A DNA stretch of 64,000 bases from Clostridium transplantifaecale (GTDB lineage: Bacteria > Bacillota > Clostridia > Lachnospirales > Lachnospiraceae): the NCBI RefSeq assembly GCF_900626075.1, contig NZ_UYZY01000001.1, forward strand, positions 620,001-684,000, in the 5' to 3' direction. The position numbers and the translations under genes are program-made. The notes beneath the pieces are model-generated. The model saw only the letters and a program-made list of their open reading frames with translations. It did no database searches and was not told the origin of the DNA. This document shows positions 33,548 to 43,215 of the stretch, one piece after another. Numbering within the stretch: position 1 is the stretch's first letter; every line of letters starts with the position of its first letter.

Positions 33548-35779
33548 TTAAGAAACATCAAACTGAAGTGACAGTGTTTTGAACCTCTCATCCCCTGCCG
33601 CCAATGTTTCGATATTACACCTGATTTTATCAAGTATATCACAATTTTTACTCTTTATATATAAAATTTTTCTGTATATATCATTAACTTTGTATACGGG
33701 CGCCCTGACGGGGCCTATGATTTGCACTTCTTTTTCCGTGTATCCCATGGCCTCCACCGCGGCCAGGGCAAGGCCCGAGCAAAGTTCCAGCTGCCTTTCA
33801 CTGTTCGCCGAAAAGAGCACGGCCTGCATGAAACAGGCTGGCGGATAACTCATCATCCTGCGGTAAACCATCTCCTGCCGGTAAAATTCTTCATAATTCT
33901 GCTCCGCCGCCGTCACGATGGCATAATGCTCCGGCTGGTAAGTCTGGATCACCACATTTCCTGAAAGACTGCCTCTTCCGGCCCGGCCCGCCGCCTGGGT
34001 TAAAAGCTGGAACGTCCTCTCACTGCAGCGGTAATCCGGCGTATTCAGGGACAGATCGGCCGCCATAATTCCGACCAGGGTCACATTGCCGAAATCATGG
34101 CCCTTTACGATCATCTGCGTGCCAATCAGGATATCCGCCTCGTGTGCGGAAAAAGCGGCCAGAATCTCTTCATGGCCTCCCTTTCGCGCCGTCGTGTCTG
34201 CGTCCATCCTGAGAATCCTGGCCTGCGGAAAGGCGTTCTGCGTCAGTTCCTGGAGCTTTTGCGTACCTGCGCCGAAACCGGCTATATAGGGTGAGCCGCA
34301 GGACGGGCAGAGCTTCATCAGGGGCACCGAATAGCCGCAGTAATGGCAGACCAGGCGGTTGTTCTTATGGAGTGTGAGCGATACGTCGCAGTGAGGGCAT
34401 TTAACCGCCTCACCGCAGGAACGGCAGGAAATGAAGTTGGAATATCCCCTTCTGTTGATAAAAAGCATGATCTGCTCTTTTTTCATCAGTCTGTCCTCTA
34501 TCAGCTGTACTAGTCTCCTGCTGAACATACTCTTATTCCCCTCGGCCATCTCCTTCCGCAGATCGACGACGTCCACCTGGGACAGGGCGCTGCCGCTCAC
34601 CGCCCTGTTCTTGAGGGCCAGGAGCCTGTATTCGCCGCTCACCGCCCTGGTGTACGCCTCCATGGACGGCGTGGCTGACCCGAGCACCAGACTGGCGCTA
34701 CACAGTTCAGCCCTCTTCTGCGCCACGTCCCTGGCATGGTAACGCGGCATAGTTTCACTCTTATAGGCGCCCTCATGCTCCTCGTCTATGATAATCAGCC
34801 CCAGATCCTGAAACGGGGTGAACAGCGCGGAACGGGGGCCTATCATTACCGAGACCTCCCCCTTTGCCGCGCGTTCCCACTGATCGTAGCGTTCGCCTGC
34901 CGAAAGCCTGGAATTGATAATTGCAATCCGATCCCCAAAACGGCTGTAGAAGCGCATAACGGTCTGGTAGGTCAGCGCAATCTCCGGTATCAAAAGGATT
35001 ACCTGCCTGCCCTGGTTTAATACATGATCCATCAGCTCCATGTAAACTTCTGTCTTTCCGCTGCCCGTAATTCCGTAAAGAAGATAGGTGCTCCGAAGTC
35101 CTGCATCATACTCCGTAAGGAACCGCCCGGCCGCCTCCTTCTGTTCTTCATTCAAGCTGGCGGCGGCGCCGGTGTGGGTCAGGGATTTGAACGGAGTCCT
35201 GTATACCTCCCTCGTTAAAATCTCCACCTGTTCCTTTTCGATCATCGGCTTTAACGTGGCCGCCGTGATCTGGAGCTGGGCTTCCGCCACCTCCGAAGGA
35301 ATCACGGGTGTTTCGTCAAGCGCTTTCAACAGCCGGAGCCTGGCCTTATAATTCTTTTTTTCCGCCTCGGCTATGGCATCCCGAAGTTCCTCTTTTTCAA
35401 GCAGGCATCGGATGCTCTTCTTCTCCTTCGGCTTCATCTTCTGCTTGACCGGAAGGACCGTCTTAAGAGCCTGGTTCATCGTGGAACCGTACGTCTTACG
35501 CATCCACCATGCAAGCTGAATTAGCTGGGACTGGACCGATATACTCCCGGTCACAACCCCAGCTATCTCTTTCATCCGTTCCGTATCAAATTCAGGCGTG
35601 TTGCTCAAGCCCACCACGAACCCGCTGCGGGCCGCGTTCCCATTGCCGAAGGGCACCTTAACGCGCACCCCCACATAGATTTCTCCCGCCAATTCTTCCG
35701 GTATCCTGTACTGAAACGTGCGGTCTACCTTCTCATGGGATATATCAATAATTATATCGGCATAGGTGTATTTTGTCAT
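33548..35779 (-). CDS. priA: Primosomal protein N' (replication restart helicase PriA)
   Basis: A 743-residue superfamily 2 DNA helicase that reloads the replisome at stalled forks. The N-terminal DNA-binding domain begins 'YADIIIDISHEKVDRTFQY'. Walker A is 'GITGSGKTEVYM' near residue 240 and the DEEH box is in 'LIIIDEEHEGAYK'. Eight zinc-binding cysteines run from 'CRSCGEAVKCPHCD' to 'LCPSCGSPY'. The helicase C-terminal block ends in 'QAAGRAGRG'. It overlaps murF by ATGA. Length is normal. Confidence 0.97.
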   Translation of the reverse strand: MTKYTYADIIIDISHEKVDRTFQYRIPEELAGEIYVGVRVKVPFGNGNAARSGFVVGLSNTPEFDTERMKEIAGVVTGSISVQSQLIQLAWWMRKTYGSTMNQALKTVLPVKQKMKPKEKKSIRCLLEKEELRDAIAEAEKKNYKARLRLLKALDETPVIPSEVAEAQLQITAATLKPMIEKEQVEILTREVYRTPFKSLTHTGAAASLNEEQKEAAGRFLTEYDAGLRSTYLLYGITGSGKTEVYMELMDHVLNQGRQVILLIPEIALTYQTVMRFYSRFGDRIAIINSRLSAGERYDQWERAAKGEVSVMIGPRSALFTPFQDLGLIIIDEEHEGAYKSETMPRYHARDVAQKRAELCSASLVLGSATPSMEAYTRAVSGEYRLLALKNRAVSGSALSQVDVVDLRKEMAEGNKSMFSRRLVQLIEDRLMKKEQIMLFINRRGYSNFISCRSCGEAVKCPHCDVSLTLHKNNRLVCHYCGYSVPLMKLCPSCGSPYIAGFGAGTQKLQELTQNAFPQARILRMDADTTARKGGHEEILAAFSAHEADILIGTQMIVKGHDFGNVTLVGIMAADLSLNTPDYRCSERTFQLLTQAAGRAGRGSLSGNVVIQTYQPEHYAIVTAAEQNYEEFYRQEMVYRRMMSYPPACFMQAVLFSANSERQLELCSGLALAAVEAMGYTEKEVQIIGPVRAPVYKVNDIYRKILYIKSKNCDILDKIRCNIETLAAGDERFKTLSLQFDVS

Positions 35780-37161
35780 TCCATCGTTCCTCTCCGGATA
35801 AAGTGTGCAGCCGTTTCCCCCAGCTTCATGCTGTTGGAACCTTTAAAAAGCACGGCGTCGCCTTCCTGAAGAAGTGTTTCGAGGTACTGTGTCATCTCTT
35901 GTTTCTGTGCTTCTTTAAAGACTGCGGTTTTGATTTTTTCCTCCGCGCCTTTTGCAATCTCCTCTGCCAGTTCCCCGTAAACCACCACTTCATCCACCGG
36001 CTGTCCCGTCAGGAAGATTCCGATCTCGCGGTGGAACAGGGGAGCGTTTTCCCCCAGCTCTTTCATATCAGCCAGAACGGCAATTCTTCTCCTGCAGCCC
36101 GTCAGCGATGCCAGCACACGGATTCCAGCCTTCATGGAATCAGGGCTTGCATTATAGGTATCGTCAATCACCGTAACGCCGCCGGTTACATAAATCTGCT
36201 GGCGGTTTTTGAAGCCGTCAAATTGCCTGAGCGCCTCCGCCGCGTCTTTTAACGGCACGCCATAGTGATCCGCCACGGCCAGCGCAGCCAGTGCGTTCAA
36301 TATGTTGTGTTCCCCCATCACTTCCAGCCTTACCGGCAGCGCCGTGTCCCCATGAACCATGTCAAAGGAGGGGAAGCCATTGTCAAAGGCAATGTTTACG
36401 GCACGGTAACCGCAGTTTTCCCCCAGTCCATAATAGACCGTACTACAGCCCTCTTTGGCTTTCACATTCTGAAGCAAATCGTTGTCTCCGTTCAAAAACA
36501 GGGTTCCGCCTGCCTTCATCCCATCCTGGATATGAAGCTTTTCTTTCAGGATGTTCTCCCTGGAACCGAGATTTTCAATATGCGTTACACCGATGTTGGT
36601 AATCACGGCCGTATCCACGCGGGCGATATCCGCTATCACTTCCATCTCCCCCGGTTCGCTCATACCCAGCTCCAAAACACCGATTCCGTCTTCGTTTGAA
36701 ATTTCGGATATTGTGATCGGGACTCCCACCTGGCTGTTGTGGTTAGCGGGCGTCTTAAAGGTCCTGTATCCCGCCGAAAGCGCCGCCGCAACCATCTCTC
36801 TGGTGGTGGTCTTCCCCACACTTCCGGTAATGCCGACAAGAGGCAGCGTGAGACGCTCCCTGATATATCTGCCGATATCCTGAAGGGCTTTCTTCGTATC
36901 CTCCACCCTGATAAGCGCCCCTGTAAGTTCCTCCGGCGCCTCATCGTGCTCCGAGGTCAGTGAAGCCGCCGCGCCGTTTTCAAATGCCTGCTTTAAAAAG
37001 CGGTGTGCATCCGCCTTTTCACCGATCAGGGGCACAAAAAGATCCGCTCCTTTCATGCTTCTGGAATCAATGCTTATATGGTTTAACGGCGTTTCATCAC
37101 TGCCGCAGAGGAGACGGCCGTTTACCGCCTCCACAATCTCTTTTACCCTGATATTTTCCAT
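35776..37161 (-). CDS. murF: UDP-N-acetylmuramoyl-tripeptide--D-alanyl-D-alanine ligase
   Basis: A 461-residue Mur ligase adding D-Ala-D-Ala to the peptidoglycan precursor. Three domains are evident: N-terminal UDP-binding, central ATPase with 'GITGSVGKTTTREMVAA' (about 111-127), 'NSQVGVPITI' and 'ELGMSEPGEM', and a C-terminal domain with 'VIDDTYNASPDSMKAG' and 'VLADMKELG'. It lies 23 bp after murE. GGAG precedes the ATG. Confidence 0.97.
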   Translation of the reverse strand: MENIRVKEIVEAVNGRLLCGSDETPLNHISIDSRSMKGADLFVPLIGEKADAHRFLKQAFENGAAASLTSEHDEAPEELTGALIRVEDTKKALQDIGRYIRERLTLPLVGITGSVGKTTTREMVAAALSAGYRTFKTPANHNSQVGVPITISEISNEDGIGVLELGMSEPGEMEVIADIARVDTAVITNIGVTHIENLGSRENILKEKLHIQDGMKAGGTLFLNGDNDLLQNVKAKEGCSTVYYGLGENCGYRAVNIAFDNGFPSFDMVHGDTALPVRLEVMGEHNILNALAALAVADHYGVPLKDAAEALRQFDGFKNRQQIYVTGGVTVIDDTYNASPDSMKAGIRVLASLTGCRRRIAVLADMKELGENAPLFHREIGIFLTGQPVDEVVVYGELAEEIAKGAEEKIKTAVFKEAQKQEMTQYLETLLQEGDAVLFKGSNSMKLGETAAHFIRRGTME

Positions 37162-37184
37162 TGTCTGAATGCTCCATATCTCTT

Positions 37185-38654
37185 CTATTCTAACATCCCA
37201 AGCTTTTTGACGGCTTCCTCCACCACGGTCCTGTCTAAGAACGGATGCCTTACGCCCTCGATTTCCTGGTAATTCTCATGACCTTTACCGATTATCGCAA
37301 TGATATCGCCATCTTCTGCGTGAGACAGGCTGTATTCGATCGCTTCCCGCCGGTCTGGAATCTCGATGAACTTTCCCGTCGTCCTGGCAAGGCCTGTTTT
37401 GATATCCGTGAGGATGTCTTCCACCTTCTCAAAACGTGAATTGTCCGCCGTAATAATCGAAAGGTCCGCCAGCTTTCCGCCGATCTCTCCCATAGAATAC
37501 CTTCTGTCCTTCGCCCGGTTCCCGCCGCAGCCGAAGACAACGACGAGGCGCCTGGGATTATAGTCCCTGAGAGTCCTTAAAAGGCTCTCCATGCTGACTG
37601 CATTGTGGGCGTAATCGACGATCACCGTGCACTTCGCCGATTTGTAGACAATCTCCATCCGGCCGTCCACCTGCATGTGTTCCATGGCATGTGCCACCTT
37701 TTCCGCCGGTAACCCCAGATAACTGCACACTCCTGCGGCAGCCATCGCATTATAAACATTGAACAGTCCCGGGACATTAACCCGGAGTTCGATGCTGTAC
37801 TCCCCGGTCATCTTGAAATCAAGGCCGACAAAATTATCTTCCCTTATGTACTTCACATCCCCGGCCATGAAATCCGCGTCGTGTTCCATTGAAAATGTCT
37901 TAATCTCTGCCTTAGAACCCTCGATTATGTCACTGTAATGTCCGTCGTCCCGGTTCACGAGGCAGAGGCGGCTGTTCTGCAGAAGCTGTTTTTTATAGTA
38001 AAGATATTCTTCAAAACTGGCATGCTCATTCGGTCCGATGTGATCATTGGAAATATTGAGGAAGATGGAATAGTCGAAAAAGATTCCGTCCACCCGGTGC
38101 ATCAGATAGCTCTGGGAGGAGACTTCCATCACCATGTAACGGCAGCCCTGTTCCACCATCTTTGCAAAATACTGCTGCAGGAGATAGGATTCAGGGGTGG
38201 TATTCATAGTCTGGTAATGTTCATCCCCGATGATCGCCCCATTAGTGCCTATCAGGCCGGTCTTTTCCCCTGCCGCCTCCAGGATCGCTTTTATCATATA
38301 AGTGGATGTGGTCTTTCCTTTTGTTCCGGTCACGCCGATCGTCGTCATCTTTCTGGCCGGGTATCCGAAACGGGCGGCCGAAAGCAGGGAAAGGGCATTC
38401 CTTCCGTTTTCAACCTTTAAGACCGTGATATCGGAAGGCACCTCCACCGCCTTCTCCGTCACCAGAACCCTGGTTCCCTTCGCAATGACGTCCGGAATAA
38501 ATTTGTGGGAATCCACATTCGCTCCCCGCATGCAGATAAAGACCGAATGCTCCGCGGCCTTCCTGGAGTCGTAGACCACCTCGTTTACCTCTTCGTCCAG
38601 GTTTCCCTGCAGAAGCTCATATTTCATCTCACTAAGCCATTCTCTAAGTTTCAT
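37185..38654 (-). CDS. murE: UDP-N-acetylmuramoyl-L-alanyl-D-glutamate--diamino acid ligase
   Basis: A 489-residue Mur ligase adding the third amino acid of the stem peptide. The ATP loop is 'GVTGTKGKTTSTYMIKA' (about 108-124); 'NTTPESYLLQQYFAKM' and 'IIGKGHENYQEIEGV' are typical of MurE. The substrate-specificity motif, DNPR in meso-diaminopimelate enzymes, reads DNSR here ('ITADNSRFEKVEDIL'). The retained arginine favours meso-diaminopimelate, but the Pro to Ser change leaves some doubt. AGGAGG precedes the ATG. Gap to ftsK is 78 bp. Confidence 0.95.
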   Translation of the reverse strand: MKLREWLSEMKYELLQGNLDEEVNEVVYDSRKAAEHSVFICMRGANVDSHKFIPDVIAKGTRVLVTEKAVEVPSDITVLKVENGRNALSLLSAARFGYPARKMTTIGVTGTKGKTTSTYMIKAILEAAGEKTGLIGTNGAIIGDEHYQTMNTTPESYLLQQYFAKMVEQGCRYMVMEVSSQSYLMHRVDGIFFDYSIFLNISNDHIGPNEHASFEEYLYYKKQLLQNSRLCLVNRDDGHYSDIIEGSKAEIKTFSMEHDADFMAGDVKYIREDNFVGLDFKMTGEYSIELRVNVPGLFNVYNAMAAAGVCSYLGLPAEKVAHAMEHMQVDGRMEIVYKSAKCTVIVDYAHNAVSMESLLRTLRDYNPRRLVVVFGCGGNRAKDRRYSMGEIGGKLADLSIITADNSRFEKVEDILTDIKTGLARTTGKFIEIPDRREAIEYSLSHAEDGDIIAIIGKGHENYQEIEGVRHPFLDRTVVEEAVKKLGMLE

Positions 38655-38732
38655 TGTAGTTCCTCCTGATTTATCATACGCATTTCAGGGCAAAACAATC
38701 ACTTCCATGCGTCAAATACCCGCCGTACCCTG

Positions 38733-41700
38733 TTATTCACTCATCATGTTCTCGAACTGTTCCATGGTCATCAGGACTTTTCTGGGCTTCGTGCCTTCCT
38801 CTTCCCCGACAACGCCTGCATCGGCCAGCTGATCCATGATTCTGGCGGCCCTGTTGAAACCAATCTTGAACATTCTCTGCAGCATTCCAATGGATGCCTT
38901 GTCCTTCTCGATAATAAACCGGCCCGCCTGGACAAAATAAGCATCCCGGTCACTGCCGCCGGATGGACCGTCACTGAAGGACGCAGTGCTGATTTTGGAC
39001 TCCACCTCGGGATTGTACTCCGCCGTCATTCCCTGTTCCGTCAGGAATTCAACGACGCGCGATACCTCCTGATCCGAGACAAAGGCGCCCTGCACACGCT
39101 GCGGTTTCTGGTAACCGGAAGGATAAAAGAGCATATCTCCCTTTCCAAGCAGCTTCTCCGCACCGTTCATATCGATGATTGTCCTGGAATCCACGCCCGA
39201 CGATACGGAGAATGCGATTCTGGACGGAATATTAGCCTTGATAAGACCCGTAATGACATTAACAGACGGCCTCTGGGTGGCAATGACAAGATGGATGCCT
39301 GCGGCGCGGGCAAGCTGGGCCAGACGGCAGATGGAATCCTCCACCTCCCCCGGGGCAACCATCATGAGATCCGCAAGCTCGTCCACGATAATGACAATCT
39401 GCGGGAGTTTCTCCGGCTTCTTATCATCGTCAACATCCGCAATGGACTCTACCTTTTCGTTGTAGCCTTTTAAATCCCTGACATTGTATTTGGCAAATTT
39501 ATTATAGCGGTCCGTCATCTCGGCTACGGCCCAGTTCAGGGCGCCGGATGCCTTCTTCGGATCGGTTACAACCGGAATCAGAAGATGCGGGATTCCGTTG
39601 TATACGCTGAGTTCCACGACTTTCGGGTCAATCATGATGAGCTTGACCTCGTCGGGTTTTGCCTTGTAAATCACACTCATAATGAGCGTATTGATACACA
39701 CCGATTTACCGGAACCGGTGGCGCCTGCAATCAGAAGATGGGGCATCTTTGCAATATCGGTCACAACCACCTGTCCCGCAATATCCTTGCCGACGGCAAA
39801 CGCCATCCTGGAGCCGTGACGTTTAAAGTCCTCCGATTCCAGCAGATCGCGGAGCAGGACCACGTTATTTTCCTTATTGGGAACCTCGATTCCCACAGCC
39901 GCTTTCCCGGGGATCGGAGCCTCAATACGGATATCCGCGGCAGCCAGGTTCAGCTTGATGTCATCCGAGAGCGCGACAATCTTGCTGACCTTCACGCCCT
40001 GTTCCGGGTGAAGCTCATACCTTGTTACGGACGGGCCGCAGCTGATATTGGTAACGGTAACGCCGACGCCAAAGTTCTGCAGCGTCTGCTGCAGCTTGAT
40101 GGCCGTCTCCTTATACTCTTTTTCAGAAAATCCTCCGTTGTTCTTTGTTCCCTTTTTCAATAAATCCAGCGGAGGAACCTTGTATTCCTTCTTTACAACC
40201 TTCTCGGCCTCGGCTCTTTTTTCAATCTGCTCATTGACGCTCATTTCGTCCTCGGGCCGGGCTTTTTTCTCCGCCCTCTTCTTCTCCATGGTCTTGCGGA
40301 CCATCTCCGTATCCGTCTCGATCACCTTGCCCGATGACGTGACAACGGTCTTAGGCTCCTCCGGGACATAGAAGCTGTCGTAATTAAGCCCCTCGTCTTC
40401 CGGGGCGCCTGCGTCCGTATCTTCGTAAATTTCGTCTTCTATGTAATTTGCCTCAGCGCTTCCGTACGGCTCGTTTCCTTCATACTCATCATAGAAACGG
40501 TTCACCTGTTCCGAATCATCAAAATGCTCGGGTTCGGGGGACGGTTCCGTATAAGATTCCGTATAGTAGCCCTCCGGATCCTCTCCGCCGTCCCAGGGGA
40601 TTTCCTCCTCCGCATAATCGGACGTGTTCACGGCTGTAAAACCGGGATGCCTGCCCCCTATCTCGCGCTCTTCACCGGAAAATTCTTCAAAGGTCCTGGT
40701 GTCGCGCCTCACATAGATATTCTTAAGGATATCGTCCGTCTCCTCGCTGGACCTGTCTCTCTTTCTGCCTTCCTTCTTTATGTCCGCAGCGGCAGCCGGT
40801 TTTTCATCAGGCACAGCGTTTGTCCGCTCCGATGCGGCGGCTGCTTCCTCCTCTTCTGTCTCAGCGGCATAATGGGGCATAGCAATGCTTCCGCGGAAAA
40901 TATCGGCCGGATTTCCGGGCCGTTCCATATTCTCCCCGCCGCTCACCGCCTGCTTTGCCGGAGTATCCGCTTCCATATCCATGGCCGTATCGTCATCGGC
41001 CAGCAGGGTTCCCTCCGGTATACCGGCCGCAAATTCACGCATCAGCGGAGCATCGTTTAAGTTGGTGGCGTCCAAATCCACGCCGCGCACGCGCTGTTCT
41101 TCCCTCATGCGCCTCTTCTCTTCCCTGCGCTCCTCATGGATTTCACGTCTCCTGCTCATATCTTCCCTGGCGTATTCATAGGCTCGTCCGCTGCCCTTTT
41201 TCACAAGGCTTACCAGGGACTTTTCCGTTATGCACACGGCGCCCAGAATCAAAGCGACAATCAGGACAAGATAAGTGCCTACTTTTCCAAGGGCCGGACA
41301 GAGCATCAGCACAAGCGCTCCGCCCGCAAATCCGCCGCCGTCACCGCTGGTTCCCGACTGGACATAATACTGCCCCAGTTTCCAGCCCTCTTTCAGTCCT
41401 CCGCCAAATGTCATCTGGTCCAGGCCGCAGAGTGCCAGGAGCACGACAACCACGGCTCCCATCTTCAAAAACGCCCTGTAATTTCCCCTGTTGGACATAT
41501 AAAAACAGGTGCCCAAAAAGAGGAGTACCGGAGCTGCATAACCCATGCTCCCGAAAACTCCCAGCATCACCTTGCGGAAAAAATCGCCCACTGCGCCGCA
41601 AAGGCCAAAGTTACTCAAAAACAGAAGCACCGATACTGCAAATGAAACAATAATCGCCACTTCCGTCCCCATAAAACTATTCTCTTCTACGGCCGGAGCC

Positions 41701-41819
41701 GCCTTTTTTCTACCAGTGCCTGAACGCTTTGTGTTCGTCGTACCCGCCTGCTTCTTCCTGCTGCCTGTATCCTGTTTCTTCCTGCTCGTGCCTGCCACTG
41801 TATCTAAGCCTCCAAACAT
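38733..41819 (-). CDS. ftsK: DNA translocase FtsK/SpoIIIE
   Basis: A 1028-residue DNA pump for chromosome segregation. A basic N-terminus (~1-45) precedes four or five transmembrane helices (about 48-205). A long acidic linker (~280-520) follows, then the motor domain with Walker A 'GATGSGKSV' near residue 700 and '[12 protein letters not shown]' as Walker B. A C-terminal gamma winged helix ends in the last ~65 residues ('[19 protein letters not shown]'). The ribosome binding site is weak (AGAAGATAG). Whether it acts in vegetative division or sporulation cannot be told from sequence. Confidence 0.96.
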   Translation of the reverse strand: MFGGLDTVAGTSRKKQDTGSRKKQAGTTNTKRSGTGRKKAAPAVEENSFMGTEVAIIVSFAVSVLLFLSNFGLCGAVGDFFRKVMLGVFGSMGYAAPVLLFLGTCFYMSNRGNYRAFLKMGAVVVVLLALCGLDQMTFGGGLKEGWKLGQYYVQSGTSGDGGGFAGGALVLMLCPALGKVGTYLVLIVALILGAVCITEKSLVSLVKKGSGRAYEYAREDMSRRREIHEERREEKRRMREEQRVRGVDLDATNLNDAPLMREFAAGIPEGTLLADDDTAMDMEADTPAKQAVSGGENMERPGNPADIFRGSIAMPHYAAETEEEEAAAASERTNAVPDEKPAAAADIKKEGRKRDRSSEETDDILKNIYVRRDTRTFEEFSGEEREIGGRHPGFTAVNTSDYAEEEIPWDGGEDPEGYYTESYTEPSPEPEHFDDSEQVNRFYDEYEGNEPYGSAEANYIEDEIYEDTDAGAPEDEGLNYDSFYVPEEPKTVVTSSGKVIETDTEMVRKTMEKKRAEKKARPEDEMSVNEQIEKRAEAEKVVKKEYKVPPLDLLKKGTKNNGGFSEKEYKETAIKLQQTLQNFGVGVTVTNISCGPSVTRYELHPEQGVKVSKIVALSDDIKLNLAAADIRIEAPIPGKAAVGIEVPNKENNVVLLRDLLESEDFKRHGSRMAFAVGKDIAGQVVVTDIAKMPHLLIAGATGSGKSVCINTLIMSVIYKAKPDEVKLIMIDPKVVELSVYNGIPHLLIPVVTDPKKASGALNWAVAEMTDRYNKFAKYNVRDLKGYNEKVESIADVDDDKKPEKLPQIVIIVDELADLMMVAPGEVEDSICRLAQLARAAGIHLVIATQRPSVNVITGLIKANIPSRIAFSVSSGVDSRTIIDMNGAEKLLGKGDMLFYPSGYQKPQRVQGAFVSDQEVSRVVEFLTEQGMTAEYNPEVESKISTASFSDGPSGGSDRDAYFVQAGRFIIEKDKASIGMLQRMFKIGFNRAARIMDQLADAGVVGEEEGTKPRKVLMTMEQFENMMSE

Positions 41820-41842
41820 ATTTTCTATCTTCTACTTAGCAT

Positions 41843-41871
41843 AGTATACAAAAGTTTGAGTAAAAAAGCAA
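41843..41871 (-). promoter_or_regulatory. Promoter for ftsK
   Basis: On the minus strand TTGCTT (41866-41871), a 17-base spacer and TATACT (41843-41848) lie 24 bases before the ftsK start. The hairpin-repeat composite begins about 20 bp upstream. Confidence 0.72.
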
Positions 41872-41889
41872 CGCGGTAGCTTATTTTTT

Positions 41890-42196
41890 TATCGGCATGA
41901 GGGGGTTTAGTTGAGATGGGAGGACGCTTCTGAGAGATAGCGGACGGGGTGGGGGAGGGGGTGGTGAGTCTTCAGTCCCGGCTTGCAGGGTGTGGTGATG
42001 GGGAATCCAGGGAAAAAAATTCCTACGGGGACTCGCTCCCGCTTGTGGAATGCGCAGCGGCCGCAGGCCAGGGTTCGGGATGGCGGAAACCTTCGCATCT
42101 TCAGCCCCGCGACAACCCTCATCCCGGGACTGAAGATTCATAATCTCACCTCACCATCCCGCCCCCCGGCCGTCCCGGCGGCGTTCTCATTTTTCA
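41890..42196. mobile_element. Hairpin-repeat composite with internal deletion (locus 4)
   Basis: The 367-bp gap between ftsK and tepA holds a shortened composite: left flank 'TTAGTTGAGATGGGAGGACG', the 5' half of a plus unit, the spacer end with 'GGAAACCTTCGCATCTTCAG', a remnant of the minus unit, and the right flank 'CCGGCGGCGTTCTC'. The flank supplies the tepA stop codon. Confidence 0.65.
41968..42137 (+). repeat. Hairpin repeat unit G (deletion derivative)
   Basis: Starts with GTCTTCAGTCCC and follows units A and E for ~90 bp up to the GGAATGCGCAGCGG region. It then jumps to spacer sequence and to the two ends of a minus unit ('CATCTTCAGCCCC' and 'GGGACTGAAGATTC'). The 3' half of the first hairpin and the body of the second are missing. 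Confidence 0.75.
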
Positions 42197-42984
42197 GCCA
42201 CCAAACTATTCAGCTTTTTCAACGCCTCGCGGATTCCGCCCACCTCGTTGATAAGCCCCTCTTTCACGGCATCCGCTCCAACCAGAACGGTACCGAGATC
42301 TTTCGTCAGCATTTCCGTATTAAGCATCAGACGTCTAAGCTGGTCATAAGCGATTCCGGAATGGCTGGAGACAAAGTTTAAAATCCGATCCTGGATCATT
42401 TCAAAGTAGTCATATGTCTGCACTGCGCCTATCACAGTTCCCGACATTCTGACCGGGTGTATCATCATGGTTCCGGTGGGAACGATAAATGAATAGTCCG
42501 TCGCCACCGCGAGAGGAACGCCGATGGAGTGGCTGTCGCCAATCACGAGTGAAACCGTCGGCTTGCTGAGGGAAGCGATCATCTCGGCGAGCGCCAGACC
42601 GCAGCTCACGTCCCCTCCCACCGTATTGATGAGAACGAGAACACCGTCCACTTCCCCGCTGTCTTCTATTTCAGCCAGTTTGGGCAGGATATGCTCGTAT
42701 TTTGTGGTCTTTGTATTTCCGGACAGGTTTTCATGTCCCTCTATTTCTCCGATGACGGATATCAGGTGAAAGTGGGCGCCATCCTTGCTGTCTTCCAGAA
42801 GAACCTGGCCGGTTTCACGGATCCGCTCCTCCCTGGCCGCTTCATTTTTGATTTTCTGCTGTTCTACTTCCGGCTCGTTGCCGTCTGATCCTGCATTTTT
42901 TTCCGTATTTTCCGCACCGTTTTTCCGGGCGCTATTTTTCTTTTCATAATCAACTGTTTCATTGTCAAACTCACGTATCAGCAT
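42187..42984 (-). CDS. tepA: ClpP-like serine protease (TepA family)
   Basis: A 265-residue member of the ClpP/crotonase fold, matching TepA (translocation-enhancing protein), which is next to spoIIIE in Bacillus too. The ClpP-like core has 'HLISVIGEIEGHE', a nucleophile region 'VIGDSHSIGVPLA' and histidine in 'GTMMIHPVRMSG'. An ~80-residue charged N-terminal extension (rich in Glu, Lys, Asn) precedes it. The ATG at 42984 follows GAGGAGG at 7 bases; an ATG 5 codons earlier is less well placed. Its TGA stop lies within the right flank of the repeat composite. Confidence 0.88.
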   Translation of the reverse strand: MLIREFDNETVDYEKKNSARKNGAENTEKNAGSDGNEPEVEQQKIKNEAAREERIRETGQVLLEDSKDGAHFHLISVIGEIEGHENLSGNTKTTKYEHILPKLAEIEDSGEVDGVLVLINTVGGDVSCGLALAEMIASLSKPTVSLVIGDSHSIGVPLAVATDYSFIVPTGTMMIHPVRMSGTVIGAVQTYDYFEMIQDRILNFVSSHSGIAYDQLRRLMLNTEMLTKDLGTVLVGADAVKEGLINEVGGIREALKKLNSLVAEK

Positions 42985-43124
42985 CACAGGCCTCCTCAAT
43001 TTAGAAATTCTTCAACTCTTATTTCCTGTTATTCTGCGTTTTTAGCTGGTAAAATATACGTAACTGTTCAAAAAGCAGCATTCCGCGATGTCCACAGGAA
43101 AATCATGCGTCTTTATTTTTCTTG

Positions 43125-43150
43125 TTGACGCGGTCAAAATCCGTTATAAT
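43125..43150 (+). promoter_or_regulatory. citC promoter with overlapping palindromic operator
   Basis: TATAAT (43145-43150) has TTGTTG 17 bases upstream as -35. The spacer overlaps the perfect palindrome TTGACGCGGTCAA (43125-43137), a likely repressor or activator site. The citC start is 65 bases downstream. Confidence 0.6.
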
Positions 43151-43215
43151 AGAAGCTGTTGTTATGTCATTTAAGGCGCAAAACGATTTAATGAATGAAA
43201 GAAACGGAGAAATAT

